The translations under genes were made by a program, and so were the position numbers. DNA of 64,000 nt from Blastocladiella emersonii ATCC 22665 (Eukaryota > Blastocladiomycota > Blastocladiomycetes > Blastocladiales > Blastocladiaceae): assembly GCA_025594325.1 (NCBI GenBank), contig JANHCV010000001.1:124001-188000 (forward strand), read 5' to 3'. Below, piece by piece: positions 1 through 11,119 of the stretch (the first letter of the stretch is position 1; every line of letters starts with the position of its first letter). Under the pieces are notes generated by a model. It worked only from the letters and a program-made list of their open reading frames with translations. It had not been told where the DNA came from and searched no databases.

Positions 1-3000
1 GGGACTGCTGGCGTAGCCCGGCGAAAACCCGCCCGCACCGCCGCGCTCCATGTACCCGGGGCTCAGCGCCGACTTGGCATGGATCGACGGCGTCCAGCCG
101 CCCGTACCACCGCCGGTCGTGTCGCCGCGGAACGGCGAGAACGAGCCGCCCGCACCAGCACCGAACCCGTGGCCCATGCTGTAGCCGGGCGAGCTGGGCC
201 GCGTGGGCGACATGGACCCGTAGGGGGTCTGCGCTGGCGACGATGCGCCGTACGCGGACCCGGCGCCGTACGCGGCCGCATCCTCCATGCCGCCGACCAT
301 GTGGACCTTGAGCATCTCCTCGTTGAGCAGCACGTCGAACGAGCCGGAACCGAGCGGCGCGACCTGGCCCAGGATAATGTTCTCGGCGACACCCGTGCAG
401 TCGTCGAGGGACCCGACGCCCGCCGCGTCGACGAGAATCTCGACCGTCTCCTCGAACGAGCACCGCATGAGCGCGGACGCCTCGGTGCGGTTGATGCCGT
501 GGCGCGTGATGGACATGAGGTACCCGCGCGACGTCATGACGTCGACCAGCATGGCGAGGTGGCGGTAGTTGACGTACGAACCGTCGCGCTCGATCACGTT
601 GCGGATCTCCTTGAGGACCGCGGCGCGCCCGGCCTCGATCCCGAGCACCTCAATGATCTCGGTGCAGTTATTCGAGTACACGAGCTCGGGCTTGACGGAC
701 GGGTGGCAGATGACCTCGCGCAGGTTGATGCCGTCCGTCTCGAGGATCCACCGCTCCACGTCCTCGAACTCGCCGTCGCGCGTCATGCGGCGGATGCGCT
801 GCTTGTTCATGTACACGCGGTCAATGTGGTCGATGCCGCGCAGGCACACGCGGTCGAGGAGGACCTTCTCGAGCTCGCGCAGGAGGCGCTCCTCGTCGGC
901 CTCGCCGTCGTCGCCGCCCATCTTGTCCTTGAGCGGGCGGCACCGGATGACGGGGTGCGACAGGTCGCCGCTGGCAATCACCTCCATCTTGGCGCCGTTC
1001 TTGGCAAAGTACTGCGAGATGATGGAGCCGACCTTGATCAGGTCGTCGAGCTCCTTGTCGACGAGCACGTCAAAGTCGAGCGTGAGGCGGAGCAGCCACG
1101 GGCTGAGAATGTCCGGGTTGGCCTCGGCCTCGATCTCGTAGTAGGACTCGACCATCTCCTTGTCCTCCTCGACCACCGACGACCGCGGGTTCGGGTCGTA
1201 GACGATCTCGGTGCGCACCGTGGCCTTGCGCAGCGACGCGTACTCGAGCTCCGACTGCACGGCCTTGGCCGCCTCCATGGACTCGGCCACGTCGTCCTGC
1301 AGGTACACGGTCAGCGACGGCGTCTTAATGTTCGTCGCAACGTTGATGATCTCCTTGAGGCGCGGCACGCCGAGCGTCACGTTCTTGGACGAGACACCGG
1401 CAAAGTGGAACGTGTTGAGCGTCATCTGCGTCGCGGGCTCGCCAATCGACTGGGCGGCAATGATGCCGACCATCTCGCCAGGGTGCACGAGCGACTGCGC
1501 GAAGCGGGTCTGGATTTCGCCGACCACGTAGTCGAAGGCGCGCGAGTCGAGGCGGTACTCCTCGAGGACGCGCTTGGTGGCGAGCGTGGACCGTACGAGC
1601 GCCTGCATGAGCAGCGTGGCGTTGCGCTGCGCCTCGACCGAGATCTTGTCCGTGCCCGGGATGACAACGAGCCCGTCGCACAGCGCCCGCACCTTCTTGA
1701 CGACGTAGTCGGGGTGCAGGTTAGACGGCTTGGACTTGTCGATCTTGAACAGGTTCTGCGCGTTCCAGATGATGCGGTTGAGGTTGCACGGCAGCGGCCA
1801 GCGCGCGTCGCCGCGCGGGAAGATCTGCTGCAGGTCGCGCCGGTCGCGCAGCAGCTGCTCGTACTCGGCGTTGAGGAGCTCCTGCACCTCGGCCGACTGC
1901 ATCTCGCGCTGGATACCGAACTCGACGGTGCCCGGCCGGAGACCGCTGCTACCGCCCACGTCCGTGACGTCGATGCGGTACCGCCGGTCAAACTTGGCGT
2001 CCGACATGCGCAGCGGCTCGAGGACCTGCGACTCGACGCGGGTGCCGTCCATGCCGTCCTCGCCGTACGCAAACTGGATGATGTTGCCCTGCGCGTTGCG
2101 GACCGTGCCGTCGTACTTGACCATGATGTCCTCGAGGGCCTTGACGAGGCGGCGCTGGATGTAGCCCGTCTCGGCCGTCTTGACGGCCGTGTCAATAAGA
2201 CCCTCGCGCCCACCCATGGCGTGGAAGAAGAACTCTTGCGGGTTGAGGCCGCGGAGGTACGAGTTCTCGACGAAGCCGCGCGACTCGGGCGAGTAGTCAT
2301 CCTTGACGAAATGCGGCAGCGAGCGGTACTGGAACCCGAACGGGATGCGCTTGCCCTCGACGTTCTGCTGCCCGACACAGGCCGACATCTGCGAGATGTT
2401 GATGTTGGAGCCCTTGGAGCCGGCCACCACCATGTGCTTGACGTTGTTGTGCACCTTGAACGACTTGGCGGCGGCGCCACCAGCCGCGTTCACGGCGCCG
2501 TTGAGCAGGCGGTTGACCTGGGCCTCGAACGTCTCGCGCAGCGTGAGACCCGTCTCGACCTTGAGCGTGTCCTTTTGCGCGGCCTCGATGACGGCGTTGA
2601 CGCCGGCGCGCGCCTCGCCAATGAGCTCGTTGATGCGCTGCATCGTGTCGTCGTCGGCGATGGTGTCGCCGATGCCGATCGAAAAGCCGTTGTGCAGGAG
2701 CCAGTGGTTGACGATGGTCTGGCACCCGTTGAGGAGGGCCTTGGCGGCCTCGGGTCCGTGCTCCATCCACGAAACGTGCACGAGGCCGCCGGCTGAGGTG
2801 CCGACCGTCTTCTTGCACACGATGCCGGCGAGCAGCTCGCCGTCCTCGACAATGACGCGCGTGTCGCCGGGCGAGATGTCGGTCGTCTCGCCGTCAGGGT
2901 GGGTCGAGTGCAGGGTGATGCAGTTGACCTTGGGGATGATGAGCGACAGGATCTGCTTGCCGGTCCACAGCGGCTTGGGCTTGAGGATGGCGGGCACGGG

Positions 3001-4602
3001 CACGTTGCCGTCCCAGCCGGGCACCCACATGAGCAGGTTCATGACCATGGCCTTGTCCATGAAGGTGTCGCGGCGCGTGAACTTGGTGATGCCGCAGAGC
3101 GTGTCTTGGACGATGCCCATGACGGGCTTGTTGGACTGGGGCGAGACGATCTGCAGCGGGACCATGCACAGCTGCTGGATCTCTGCGCGGGCCTCGACCG
3201 ACTGCGGAACATGCAGGTTCATCTCGTCGCCGTCGAAATCGGCGTTGTAGGGCGAGGTGACCGAGAGGTTGAGGCGGAACGTCGAGTAGGGCATGACCTT
3301 GACCTTGTGCCCCATCATGGACATTTTGTGGAGCGAGGGCTGGCGGTTGAAGATGATCACGTCATTGTCGCTGAGGTGGCGCTCGACGACCCAGCCGGGC
3401 TGGAGGTTCGGCGCGCCCTGCGCGCCGGAGACGCGGAGGTCGACGCGCGAGCCGTCGGGGCGGATCACGTACTTGGCGCCCGGGTGTTCCTCGGCGCCGC
3501 GGTGGACCATCTCCTGCAGGCGGCGGATGTTGTGGCGGGTGACCATCTCCGGGTAGGTGAGGTTGAGGGCAATTGAGCGCGGGACGCCGACCTGGTCAAT
3601 GGAGAGGTTCGGGTCGCCCGTGATGACGGTGCGGGCCGAGAAGTCGACGCGCTTGCCCATGAGGTTGCCGCGGAGGCGGCCCTCCTTGCCCTTGAGGCGG
3701 GCGCGGATGGCCTTGATGGGGCGGCCTGACTTTTGGGCGGCACGCGGCATGCCCGAGATCTCGTTGTCGACGAGGGTGGCGCAGTGGAACTGCAGCAGCT
3801 CCTCGTGCTCCTTGAGCTGGTGGCCCGTGGACCCGTCGCGGATCTTCTGGTAGATGGCGGCGTTGGCCTTGACAATGTCGCACAGCTTGAAGGTGAGGTC
3901 GTCCTCGCCGCGGGCGGCGCCGTCGGAGCGGATCGAGGGGCGCACGGGCGGCGGCGGAACCGGGAACACGGTCAGGATCATCCACTCGGGCCGGGCGTAC
4001 TCGGGGTTGAGGCCGAGGGCCTCGCAGTCCTCGTCGGGGATGCGCTTGAGGATCTGGAGGACCTGGTCCGGGGTCAGGTCGTGGCGGCCCTCGAGCGCAG
4101 CATCGTCCGAGGCGTTGGGCTTCCACTGCGAGTAGAGGGTGAGGTTCTTCTTGCGGATGTCGGGCTGGCGCTTGCCGCAGCCGTGGAGCGGGATGCGGTC
4201 CTCGAGGTCGGGCATCTCGTCGGCCTTGTTGGGGTCCTCGGCGGGGCACACGTTGATGGCCTTGCAGTGGGCGTGCACCTCCTTGAAGCGGCGGTTACGG
4301 TCGCGGGTGCGCACGGCCTTCTTGAAGGCGGGGTGGTTGGGGTCGCCGAGCAGGCGCGAACAGTGGAAGCAGATGCACTCGAGGATCTTCTTGACGCGCG
4401 GCAGGAAGGAGATGTGGTAGACGGGGCGGGCGAGCTCGATGTGACCAAAGTGGCCGGGACACTCGGTCATGGTGCCCTGGCACGTCTCGCACTTCATGTG
4501 GCGGTCGATGGTGCCGAGGCGCGGGTCGTTGACGCCGCCCGACTTTGGGCGGTCCTTGTTCTCCTCCATGGTCTCGGGGTAGATGATCTGGGCGACCGAC
4601 AT
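1..4602 (-). CDS. RPB1: RNA polymerase II largest subunit RPB1, C-terminal end off the window
   Basis: Catalytic largest subunit of nuclear RNA polymerase II. The frame is open from the ATG at 4602 to the window edge, 1534 codons with no intron. The N-terminal zinc-binding clamp begins CETCQGTMTECPGHFGHI. The Mg-binding active-site motif NADFDGDEMN lies at residues 453-462. The trigger-loop region contains MTLNTFHFAGVSSKNVTLG. The last in-window residues are Gly/Ser/Pro-rich (SPTRPSSPGYSMGHG, FSPGYASSP), which looks like the linker entering the C-terminal domain; the YSPTSPS heptads would lie beyond position 1. The PolII paralogue, rather than PolI or PolIII, is indicated by the MSVAQIIYPETMEE-type start and the CTD-like tail. 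The start sits just downstream of a pyrimidine-rich leader. Only the CTD repeat number cannot be judged. Confidence 0.97.
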   Translation of the reverse strand, partial: MSVAQIIYPETMEENKDRPKSGGVNDPRLGTIDRHMKCETCQGTMTECPGHFGHIELARPVYHISFLPRVKKILECICFHCSRLLGDPNHPAFKKAVRTRDRNRRFKEVHAHCKAINVCPAEDPNKADEMPDLEDRIPLHGCGKRQPDIRKKNLTLYSQWKPNASDDAALEGRHDLTPDQVLQILKRIPDEDCEALGLNPEYARPEWMILTVFPVPPPPVRPSIRSDGAARGEDDLTFKLCDIVKANAAIYQKIRDGSTGHQLKEHEELLQFHCATLVDNEISGMPRAAQKSGRPIKAIRARLKGKEGRLRGNLMGKRVDFSARTVITGDPNLSIDQVGVPRSIALNLTYPEMVTRHNIRRLQEMVHRGAEEHPGAKYVIRPDGSRVDLRVSGAQGAPNLQPGWVVERHLSDNDVIIFNRQPSLHKMSMMGHKVKVMPYSTFRLNLSVTSPYNADFDGDEMNLHVPQSVEARAEIQQLCMVPLQIVSPQSNKPVMGIVQDTLCGITKFTRRDTFMDKAMVMNLLMWVPGWDGNVPVPAILKPKPLWTGKQILSLIIPKVNCITLHSTHPDGETTDISPGDTRVIVEDGELLAGIVCKKTVGTSAGGLVHVSWMEHGPEAAKALLNGCQTIVNHWLLHNGFSIGIGDTIADDDTMQRINELIGEARAGVNAVIEAAQKDTLKVETGLTLRETFEAQVNRLLNGAVNAAGGAAAKSFKVHNNVKHMVVAGSKGSNINISQMSACVGQQNVEGKRIPFGFQYRSLPHFVKDDYSPESRGFVENSYLRGLNPQEFFFHAMGGREGLIDTAVKTAETGYIQRRLVKALEDIMVKYDGTVRNAQGNIIQFAYGEDGMDGTRVESQVLEPLRMSDAKFDRRYRIDVTDVGGSSGLRPGTVEFGIQREMQSAEVQELLNAEYEQLLRDRRDLQQIFPRGDARWPLPCNLNRIIWNAQNLFKIDKSKPSNLHPDYVVKKVRALCDGLVVIPGTDKISVEAQRNATLLMQALVRSTLATKRVLEEYRLDSRAFDYVVGEIQTRFAQSLVHPGEMVGIIAAQSIGEPATQMTLNTFHFAGVSSKNVTLGVPRLKEIINVATNIKTPSLTVYLQDDVAESMEAAKAVQSELEYASLRKATVRTEIVYDPNPRSSVVEEDKEMVESYYEIEAEANPDILSPWLLRLTLDFDVLVDKELDDLIKVGSIISQYFAKNGAKMEVIASGDLSHPVIRCRPLKDKMGGDDGEADEERLLRELEKVLLDRVCLRGIDHIDRVYMNKQRIRRMTRDGEFEDVERWILETDGINLREVICHPSVKPELVYSNNCTEIIEVLGIEAGRAAVLKEIRNVIERDGSYVNYRHLAMLVDVMTSRGYLMSITRHGINRTEASALMRCSFEETVEILVDAAGVGSLDDCTGVAENIILGQVAPLGSGSFDVLLNEEMLKVHMVGGMEDAAAYGAGSAYGASSPAQTPYGSMSPTRPSSPGYSMGHGFGAGAGGSFSPFRGDTTGGGTGGWTPSIHAKSALSPGYMERGGAGGFSPGYASSP

Positions 4603-6139
4603 GTTTTTCTACGAGGGGTGCGAGGGAAGAGCACGGAACGGGTCAGCGCTGGTGCCGGAGCCGGAGCCAGTGCGCCGAAAGCAGAGGGGGCATCGTACAA
4701 TCTCGTCGGGCGAGAGGATGCCGAACTGAACGCCGCGGACGGTCCGGACGGGACACGTCGACGGCGTGAAGCCGTGCAGCTGAGGCGCGGGCATGGCGGT
4801 GACGGCGGGAGGCGGGCGGCGGGCGGCGGGCGGCGGGCGGCGGGCGTTGACCTTGCGGGAGCGGTGACCGCTGAGAGGTACCGTACGGCGGTACGACTGC
4901 GCGACTAACCAGTTGACGGGGGGAGGAGGCAGGCGAGCGGATAAGCAGGGCAAGAGGCGAGCGTCATCGAGTCAGTCCCACCATTTCTCAAAGACTCAGA
5001 ACCCCGTCGCGCAGCCAGCCAGCCTGCTAGGCAGTCAGAGTGAGGTCTGAAGCACTCCAGGCCACCCAGGCCAGTCGGTCGGCGGACGGCGGCGCGAGGG
5101 CAAGGAGGGAGCGGGACACGCACATGCACGCACGAAGGGAACGAATCACCTGCCCTTGGCGGCCGTGGAGGATGCTAGAGAGCGCGGGAGACAGTCCGCA
5201 GTCACCGTCGACGAGGGAGGGGCGCGGCGCGCAGGTTCTGCTGCTGCGTCTGGCCGAGTTGGGCGACGCCTGGTCGCGGAGCCGGCGGCGGGTTTGCGGA
5301 TAGGAGTGGCGACACTCGGCAAAGCAGCCGGAGTGGTTGGGACGCCGGAGGGTGCGGCGTGCGGTCGAGGAGGCGGGCGGGAGGGCACCGGCGACGACAG
5401 CAGCACGCGAGACTGGCGGAGTGCGCAGAGGTCGCAGAGGTCGGCGAGAGCGGGTCTGCGGCGACGTTGCGGGGGGTTGCGGAGAGTGGAGACTCGATCC
5501 ACACGCTCGCCGTGCGTGTATGGCTCAGCGAGTCGGGAGCGAGCCGTGCGCGCGCGAAGCAGCGCCGAATGGCTTCGCGCGAGCGTCACGCGATCCCACC
5601 CGCCGCTGACACTTTTCGCCCGTCACGCGCCGCGCCTGCCACGCGCGTCGTCGACCCGCGACGCGTCTCGCGCCCGTGTCTCGCGCCGCACGTCACATGC
5701 CCGCGTGCACGCGCGCCAGCACCGAGAAGAGACAATGTATCCCGACCGGATGTGGGCCTGTTGGGTCGCTCCGCACCAAATGGCTGGCTGCAGCCGCCCC
5801 GTCCTGTCCCGTCCCCCGCGCCAGCGTTCCGAGCCTCCCCCACCCGCTGCATGATAGATTGCGACTGAAAGGAACACCTGACTCTGATCCGACACCTGCT
5901 CCCGACCCTAGACATAGACGGCCTCGTGCACCTCCCTCTCTCCACGCAACGTACACTAGACGATTCGGACACTCTGCTGTCCTCGAAGCATCAACGCCAC
6001 GTGTGGTTACCTACGCTCATTGCAAGCCGAAGTGCTGCCCCGCTGCACCGCTAGCTACGGCGCACCCTCGAGGCGTCACCTATCCTCCAACTTCGCCCTT
6101 CGCCCGTCGCCCGCCGCCCGCTCCCCGCCGACCCCCACC
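4603..6139. other. Gene-free divergent flank between RPB1 and CDC14
   Basis: About 1.5 kb separating the two divergent starts. It is GC-rich with many chance open frames on both strands and none with recognisable protein content. It must hold both promoters. A 7-bp G-rich tandem repeat lies at 4804-4845. No TATA box is placed with confidence. Confidence 0.6.
4804..4845 (+). repeat. Six tandem copies of a 7-bp G-rich unit (ggcgggc)
   Basis: Six consecutive heptamers, the first ending in a instead of c, about 200 bp upstream of the RPB1 start. The plus strand carries many closely spaced GGG runs, so it is a candidate G-quadruplex element in the RPB1 promoter or leader. The repeat is seen directly; the function is inference. 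Confidence 0.8.
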
Positions 6140-7882
6140 ATGCCGTCCTACCTGTCGAGCGTCCAGGCAGGCGGCGGCTACCTGGCCGACTGGCCCAAGG
6201 AGCACATCAAGCACTTTATCCCTGGTCCGCCGCGCTCGGCAGCAGCCCAATCATCTCGCCGCTAACTCTCGTGCCGCGTGTAGGCCGCCTGGGCTTCACG
6301 TCGACGAACCGCGATCTCGCGGGCCTCAACTCCACGTCGGCCGAGTACCACTACTTTACCATCGACCACGTCCTGGTCTACATCCCCTTCTTCGCCGACT
6401 TTGGCCCTCCCAACATGTCGCACCTGTACCGCTTCATCTGCCTGCTCGACGCCAAGCTCAAGGACCCGCAACTGGCGGCCAAGACCGTCGTGCTCTACTC
6501 GAGCAACGACAACGGCAAGCGCGCTAACGCCGCCTACCTGATCTCGGCCTACATGGTACCGCTTGTCGTACTCATCGCGCTGCGTGACACTGGCTAACCG
6601 ATGCGCGTGTGTGTAGATGGTCATGCACCACCAGGAGCCCGAAGAGGCCTTCTCGCCGCTGTTCGGCCTTACACCGCCTCTCACGCCTTTCCGTGACGCC
6701 GGGTCGGGCCCGCCAACCTACTTCCTCAGCGTCGTCGACTGCCTCAAGGGCCTGTACCGCGCCATGGCCGTCGGGCTCTTCTCGTTTGCCGATTTCGACC
6801 TCGAGGAGTACGAGAAGCACGAGAAGGTCGAGTTTGGCGACTTTAACTGGCTGTCGGCCAAGTTTCTCGCGTTCGCGTCGCCCACCGACAACCCGCGCGC
6901 GCCCTACCCGGCCACGGCCATGGCCGACTATTTTGCCCGCAAGGGCGTCGTGACCGTGGTCCGCCTCAACAACAAGCTGTACGACAAGTCCGTGTTCACG
7001 CGCCGCGGCATCGAGCACGTCGAAATGTACTTCCCCGACGGGTCGTGCCCGACGGACCCGATCCTGCACCGGTTCCTCGACCTCGCCGAGTCGCGCAACG
7101 GCCCGCTCGCCGTCCACTGCAAGGCCGGGCTCGGGCGCACCGGGTCGCTCATTGCCGCCTACTACATGAAGCACCACTTCTTCACCGCGTCCGAGGTGAT
7201 CGGGTTCCTCCGCATCATGCGGCCCGGCTCGGTCGTCGGCCCGCAGCAGAACTGGTTGCACGCCAAGCAAAAGGAGCTGCACTCGATGCTTGCCACCATG
7301 GGCACCGCGGCCACCCGCGGCCTGACGGCGAGCCCAGCCAAGTTCGCGGCGGCGAGCGCCGAGCAGGAGGCCGAGGACGCCGAGGCCGAAGCCGCGGCCG
7401 CGGTGGCTGCCGCCGAGTCGCTCGCCTCGTTGTCGTACGGCGGGATCCCGAACCAGCCGCGCAAGGTGCACGACCCCAACGACCCGCTCTCGGTCGTTTC
7501 GAGTGCCGGCCGCTACCACCAGCGCAGCGTGGCCGCAACCACGGCGCGGTCGCGCACCACCCCGGCCACAGCCGCGGCCAACTCGCCGGCCCCGCTCTCC
7601 GTGTCGACGGTCGCGGCCGCAGGCGGGTCTTACGCGCCCAGCGTTCCCTCGCCAACCTACACCACAGCGACGGGGGTCCCGAGCGGCAAGCCCGCGACGG
7701 CGTGGGGCGGTTCGGTCGCCGCTGCCGCAGTCCCGCGCGCGGCGTCGCGCGTCGTCAGCGACGCAAGTCGCGCGTCCATGAAGATGGCGCCCGCCGCCAC
7801 GCCGGCTCCGGACGCGGCTCCGCGCCGCGTGTCGTCGCGACAGCACTCGGGGACCGGGACCCCCCGCCGCGCCGGCCAGTAG
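6140..7882 (+). CDS. CDC14: Cdc14-family dual-specificity protein phosphatase
   Basis: Dephosphorylates Cdk substrates at mitotic exit. Exons 6140-6224, 6284-6555 and 6617-7882 give 540 residues. The N-terminal Cdc14 domain (FADFGPPNMSHLYRF, about residues 55-70) is followed by the catalytic domain. The signature VHCKAGLGRTG has catalytic Cys287, and RIMRPGSVVGPQQNWL follows. The joined exon 1/2 segment HFIPGRLGFTST aligns with the start of animal Cdc14, supporting the ATG at 6140 although the first donor (GTCCGC) is atypical. The last 200 or so residues are Ser/Ala/Pro-rich and disordered, as in other fungal Cdc14 proteins, where regulatory phosphorylation and localisation signals lie. Intron 2 uses GTACCG and GTGTAG. 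Confidence 0.95.
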
Positions 7883-8220
7883 CGCACGCCTGCCCGTTGG
7901 AGATGATGTTCTGTTGTGTAACTGTAGTTTCCCATAGACGACATGGGCGTGGATGCCGATTCATTTGAGAGTCTGTCGAGACGTGGAGAGAAACGAGAAA
8001 CGAGAAACGTACGGAAGCGGGGGCGGTCGCTGCCGGGTCGCTCTGCCCTCGCTGCCGCTCTCCTCTCTCCCTCGCCCCTTCGCTGCTCCCCCGCAAACAC
8101 GTATAGCAAGAACTTGCAACAGCTGCATGCGTCAGCAGCACCCGCACCCATCTCGCAGCGGAACCTGAAAACGACTAGCGCCGCGCGCTGAGTGTTTCGC
8201 GCCACCAACGAATCGACACC
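7883..8220. other. Intergenic spacer, CDC14 to AMSH gene
   Basis: 338 bp between two same-strand genes. It carries the CDC14 3' end and the promoter of the next gene. A pyrimidine-rich stretch at 8040-8095 is the only notable composition. No gene seen. Confidence 0.5.
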
Positions 8221-8929
8221 ATGTCGTCCGCGCGCGCTGGCAGCCATGGCGCCCGCGCCGTCAACGGCAGCGGCAGCGGCAACGATACCGGCAGCGACGA
8301 TCCTGAGGTTGTGTATCTCTCGCTGGGCGAGCTCAACCGGCGCGCGCGCGTCGTCTTCGACCCGGCCAACCCCATCACGCTGTACATCCGCACCGCGCAG
8401 AACACGTTCCGCGAGGCCGAAATGTACCAGGGCGACGGCGACATCATGCGCGCCTACGAGCTGTTCATGCGCTTCTCGATGTACGCCGCCGACCTTCCAA
8501 TCGTGCCGAGTCGCGCCGCGCCGCTCACCAGTCTTCCCTTCTATCCTACCCTAGCCTCGTTCTCGAGGAGCTCCCGCGGCATCCGGACTTTGCCAACCCG
8601 TCGCACCAGGCCATGCTCGCCCTCGTCAAGAAGAACTGCAAACTCGCCCTCAACAAGCTCGAGATGCTCAAGCCCGTGCTCGAGCAGCGGTACCGCATGC
8701 AGCAGCGCCGCCTCGGCCTCGGCACGGCCGTGGCCACGTCCGCCGCACCCGCTGACGGAGCGGTATTGGGCCTCGCGCGCCCCACCCCAACCAGCGGCCA
8801 ACCGTCCTCGTCGACCTCGGCAGCGCGAACTGGCGGATCCGCGTCCAGTGGCAGCTCGACACCCTCGGCACCCTCGCTCCCTTCAACGACCGGCCTCTCG
8901 GCAATGGCGAGGAACTTCCCGCCTGCGCC

Positions 8930-8970
<41 letters not shown>

Positions 8971-11003
8971 ATGCCCGCACCAACTCGCTTCCTGGCGCGC
9001 AGCGAATCAGCGGCAGCGCCAGCGATGCCTCGCCCCCACCTCCGCTCCTCCCAAAACCCAACCTGACGCCCGCCCTCCTCCACGCGCTGCAGGCCCCCGC
9101 CGCGTCGGCAACGCCCTTGGTGTCCTCGGGCGCCCTCACCCCGCCCAACCTCCTGCACTCGCCGCCCGTCCCGCGCCGCCCGCTGAGCCTCGGCTCGCTG
9201 TCGCGCCCGACCTCGCGTCCCGAATCACCCGTCCTTCCTCCTGTTCCGCCGCCGGCATTGCCCCCTGTGCGCCCGAACCTGCTCCAAGCCCCAACCAGAC
9301 CAACGCCCGCGCCACTGGCCACCGCAGACGCGGCCAGCAGAGCTGCGGCTGACCCGTCGCCTCCGCTCGCTTCGCCCATCGCCTCGTCGCGCAACTCGCC
9401 CGAGGCCGCCGGGATCGCGCTGGCGCACCCGCTGACGCCGACACCCGCACCTATGGCGCAGCAGCTGCAGCAGCTGCAGCAGCGGACGCGGTCGCCCTCC
9501 ACGCCCGCCATGGCCTCTGCGCCGCCGCCTGCACCAAGGCCCGCGTCAATCTCTGCGGCCGGGCCTGGCGCCTCCGCTGCGTCGCTTCTCGCGCAGTTCC
9601 CGACACTCCCCGAGGCGCCGCCCCCGTTTGCCGTCGATGAGGTCGGCGGCGGGAGCCCGAGCAGCAGCAACCCGTGGACACTTTCGGCACCAAGCCCGGC
9701 CGTCGGGCCCAACTCGGCGTCAGCAGGGCCAGGCTTCGCCGAGCTCTTTGCGCGGACCGGTGGCATCGACCGCGCGGCGTCCCCGGCGCCTTCGCCGCTA
9801 CCCGTGGCGGGTGCAGGACCCGGCATCGACCTCGACGAGCAGATTGCGCGGTTTGAGAGCATGTTCCCGGACGTGCTCGCCGACAACCTGCAGGTGCTCA
9901 TGCAGCAGGCGCACCTCGTCGATCGGGAAGCGCCGGTCGCGCCAGGCTCTGTGCCGCCGCCACTGCTAGCACCCGCTCCGATCGCCCTGCAGCCCAAGGA
10001 GGCGGGCGGCGGCGGCGGCGCAACGGTCCCCGACTTTTTCAACTACCCGGACCTCGGCCCGCCGATCCCCGCGCCATCTCTCCCACCTCGTATCCCGCCC
10101 AACGTGTTCGCAACGCCTCCGCCGCAATCAGCTGTCGGACTCGGCGTGGCAACCCCCGACCTGCTCTGCTTCGGGACGCGCCCGCTGCCGCCACCACGCA
10201 TGCTGCAGCGACCTTCCACGGCGACCGGATACGCGGCCACCGGCGCGCAGGGAACGCTGCCCCCGCACCCGCCGCGCACGGCCTCGGCTGCTGCTCACGC
10301 CATGAGCCAGGTGCCGGCGCTCCCGCCAAATCCCGCCGAGCTGGTCCGCGCCGCAGCCGCCTCGACAGCTCCCGCTCCTGCGCCGCCACCGACGGGACCC
10401 AAGCCCAAGGCCGACCTCGGGCGCGTGCTGGGACGGACCGAGGGCAACGCGCCGTTGCGGACCGTGTTCGTGCCGCGGGAGCTGGTGGCCAAGTTCGAGG
10501 ACGTGGCGGCGACCAACACGGCGGCGAACCTGGAAACGTGCGGGATCCTGTGCGGGTCGTTGTTCCGCGGCGAGCTGTACGTCACGCATCTCGTTATCCC
10601 GAAGCAGGTCAGCACGCCCGACACGTGCGCGACGACGCATGAAGAGGAGCTGCTCGCGTACCAGGATAGGCACGGGCTCATCACGCTCGGGTGGATCCAC
10701 ACGCACCCAACGCAGACCTGTTTCTTAAGCAGTGTCGACACCCACTGCCAGGCCGCGTACCAGGTGATGCTCGACGAGGCGGTCGCCATCGTCGTCAGCC
10801 CGCGGCATCGCGAGGTTGGCGTGTTCCGGCTCACGGACCCGCCCGGCCTCCCCTTCATCCTGCGCTGCACCGAGCCCGGCTTCCACCCGCACCCGGACCA
10901 CCTCGTCCTCTACACCAACGCCGACGCCCGCATGTGCCCCGGTACAGGGCATGTCGTCCTCGTCGATGCGCAGGTCCGAGTCGCCGACCTGCGCGGGCGC
11001 TGA
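8221..11003 (+). CDS. AMSH/STAMBP-type JAMM deubiquitinase
   Basis: Zinc-dependent deubiquitinase of the AMSH family (fission yeast Sst2), which cleaves K63-linked chains on endosomal cargo. Exons 8221-8480 and 8555-11003 give 902 residues. Residues about 25-130 form the helical N-terminal domain of AMSH/USP8 type. The splice gives RFSILVLEELPRHPDF, which matches the family and fixes the GTACGC donor. A very long Pro/Ala/Ser-rich linker of some 550 residues follows, including an Ala-Pro run at 8923-8970. The C-terminal JAMM domain has CGILCGSLF and HTHPTQTCFLSSVD, with zinc ligands His802, His804 and Asp815 and catalytic-loop Ser812. The long linker makes this about twice the usual family length. 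Clathrin or ESCRT contacts in the linker are possible but not shown. Confidence 0.92.
8923..8970 (+). repeat. Hexanucleotide gcgccc repeat coding for alternating Ala-Pro
   Basis: Near-perfect run of 6-bp units inside the AMSH linker, translated as consecutive Ala-Pro pairs. In-frame hexamer length change would alter only linker length, so it is probably polymorphic. Confidence 0.85.
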
Positions 11004-11119
11004 CCGAACGAATACAATCCACGTTTTTGTTGCACAACGACTGTCACGGCAGGGGCCGATCAGCTGCGAATTGCTGCCACGCGTTGTGCGGTTGTGCGAG
11101 CACGAGACGCACGGACCCG

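Noticed and set aside
79-2796. 905-codon plus-strand open frame opposite RPB1
   Set aside because: It is the exact codon-register antisense of RPB1, kept open by GC bias at third positions. The product is Arg/Val/Leu/Asp-rich with no family, while the minus strand encodes unmistakable RPB1.
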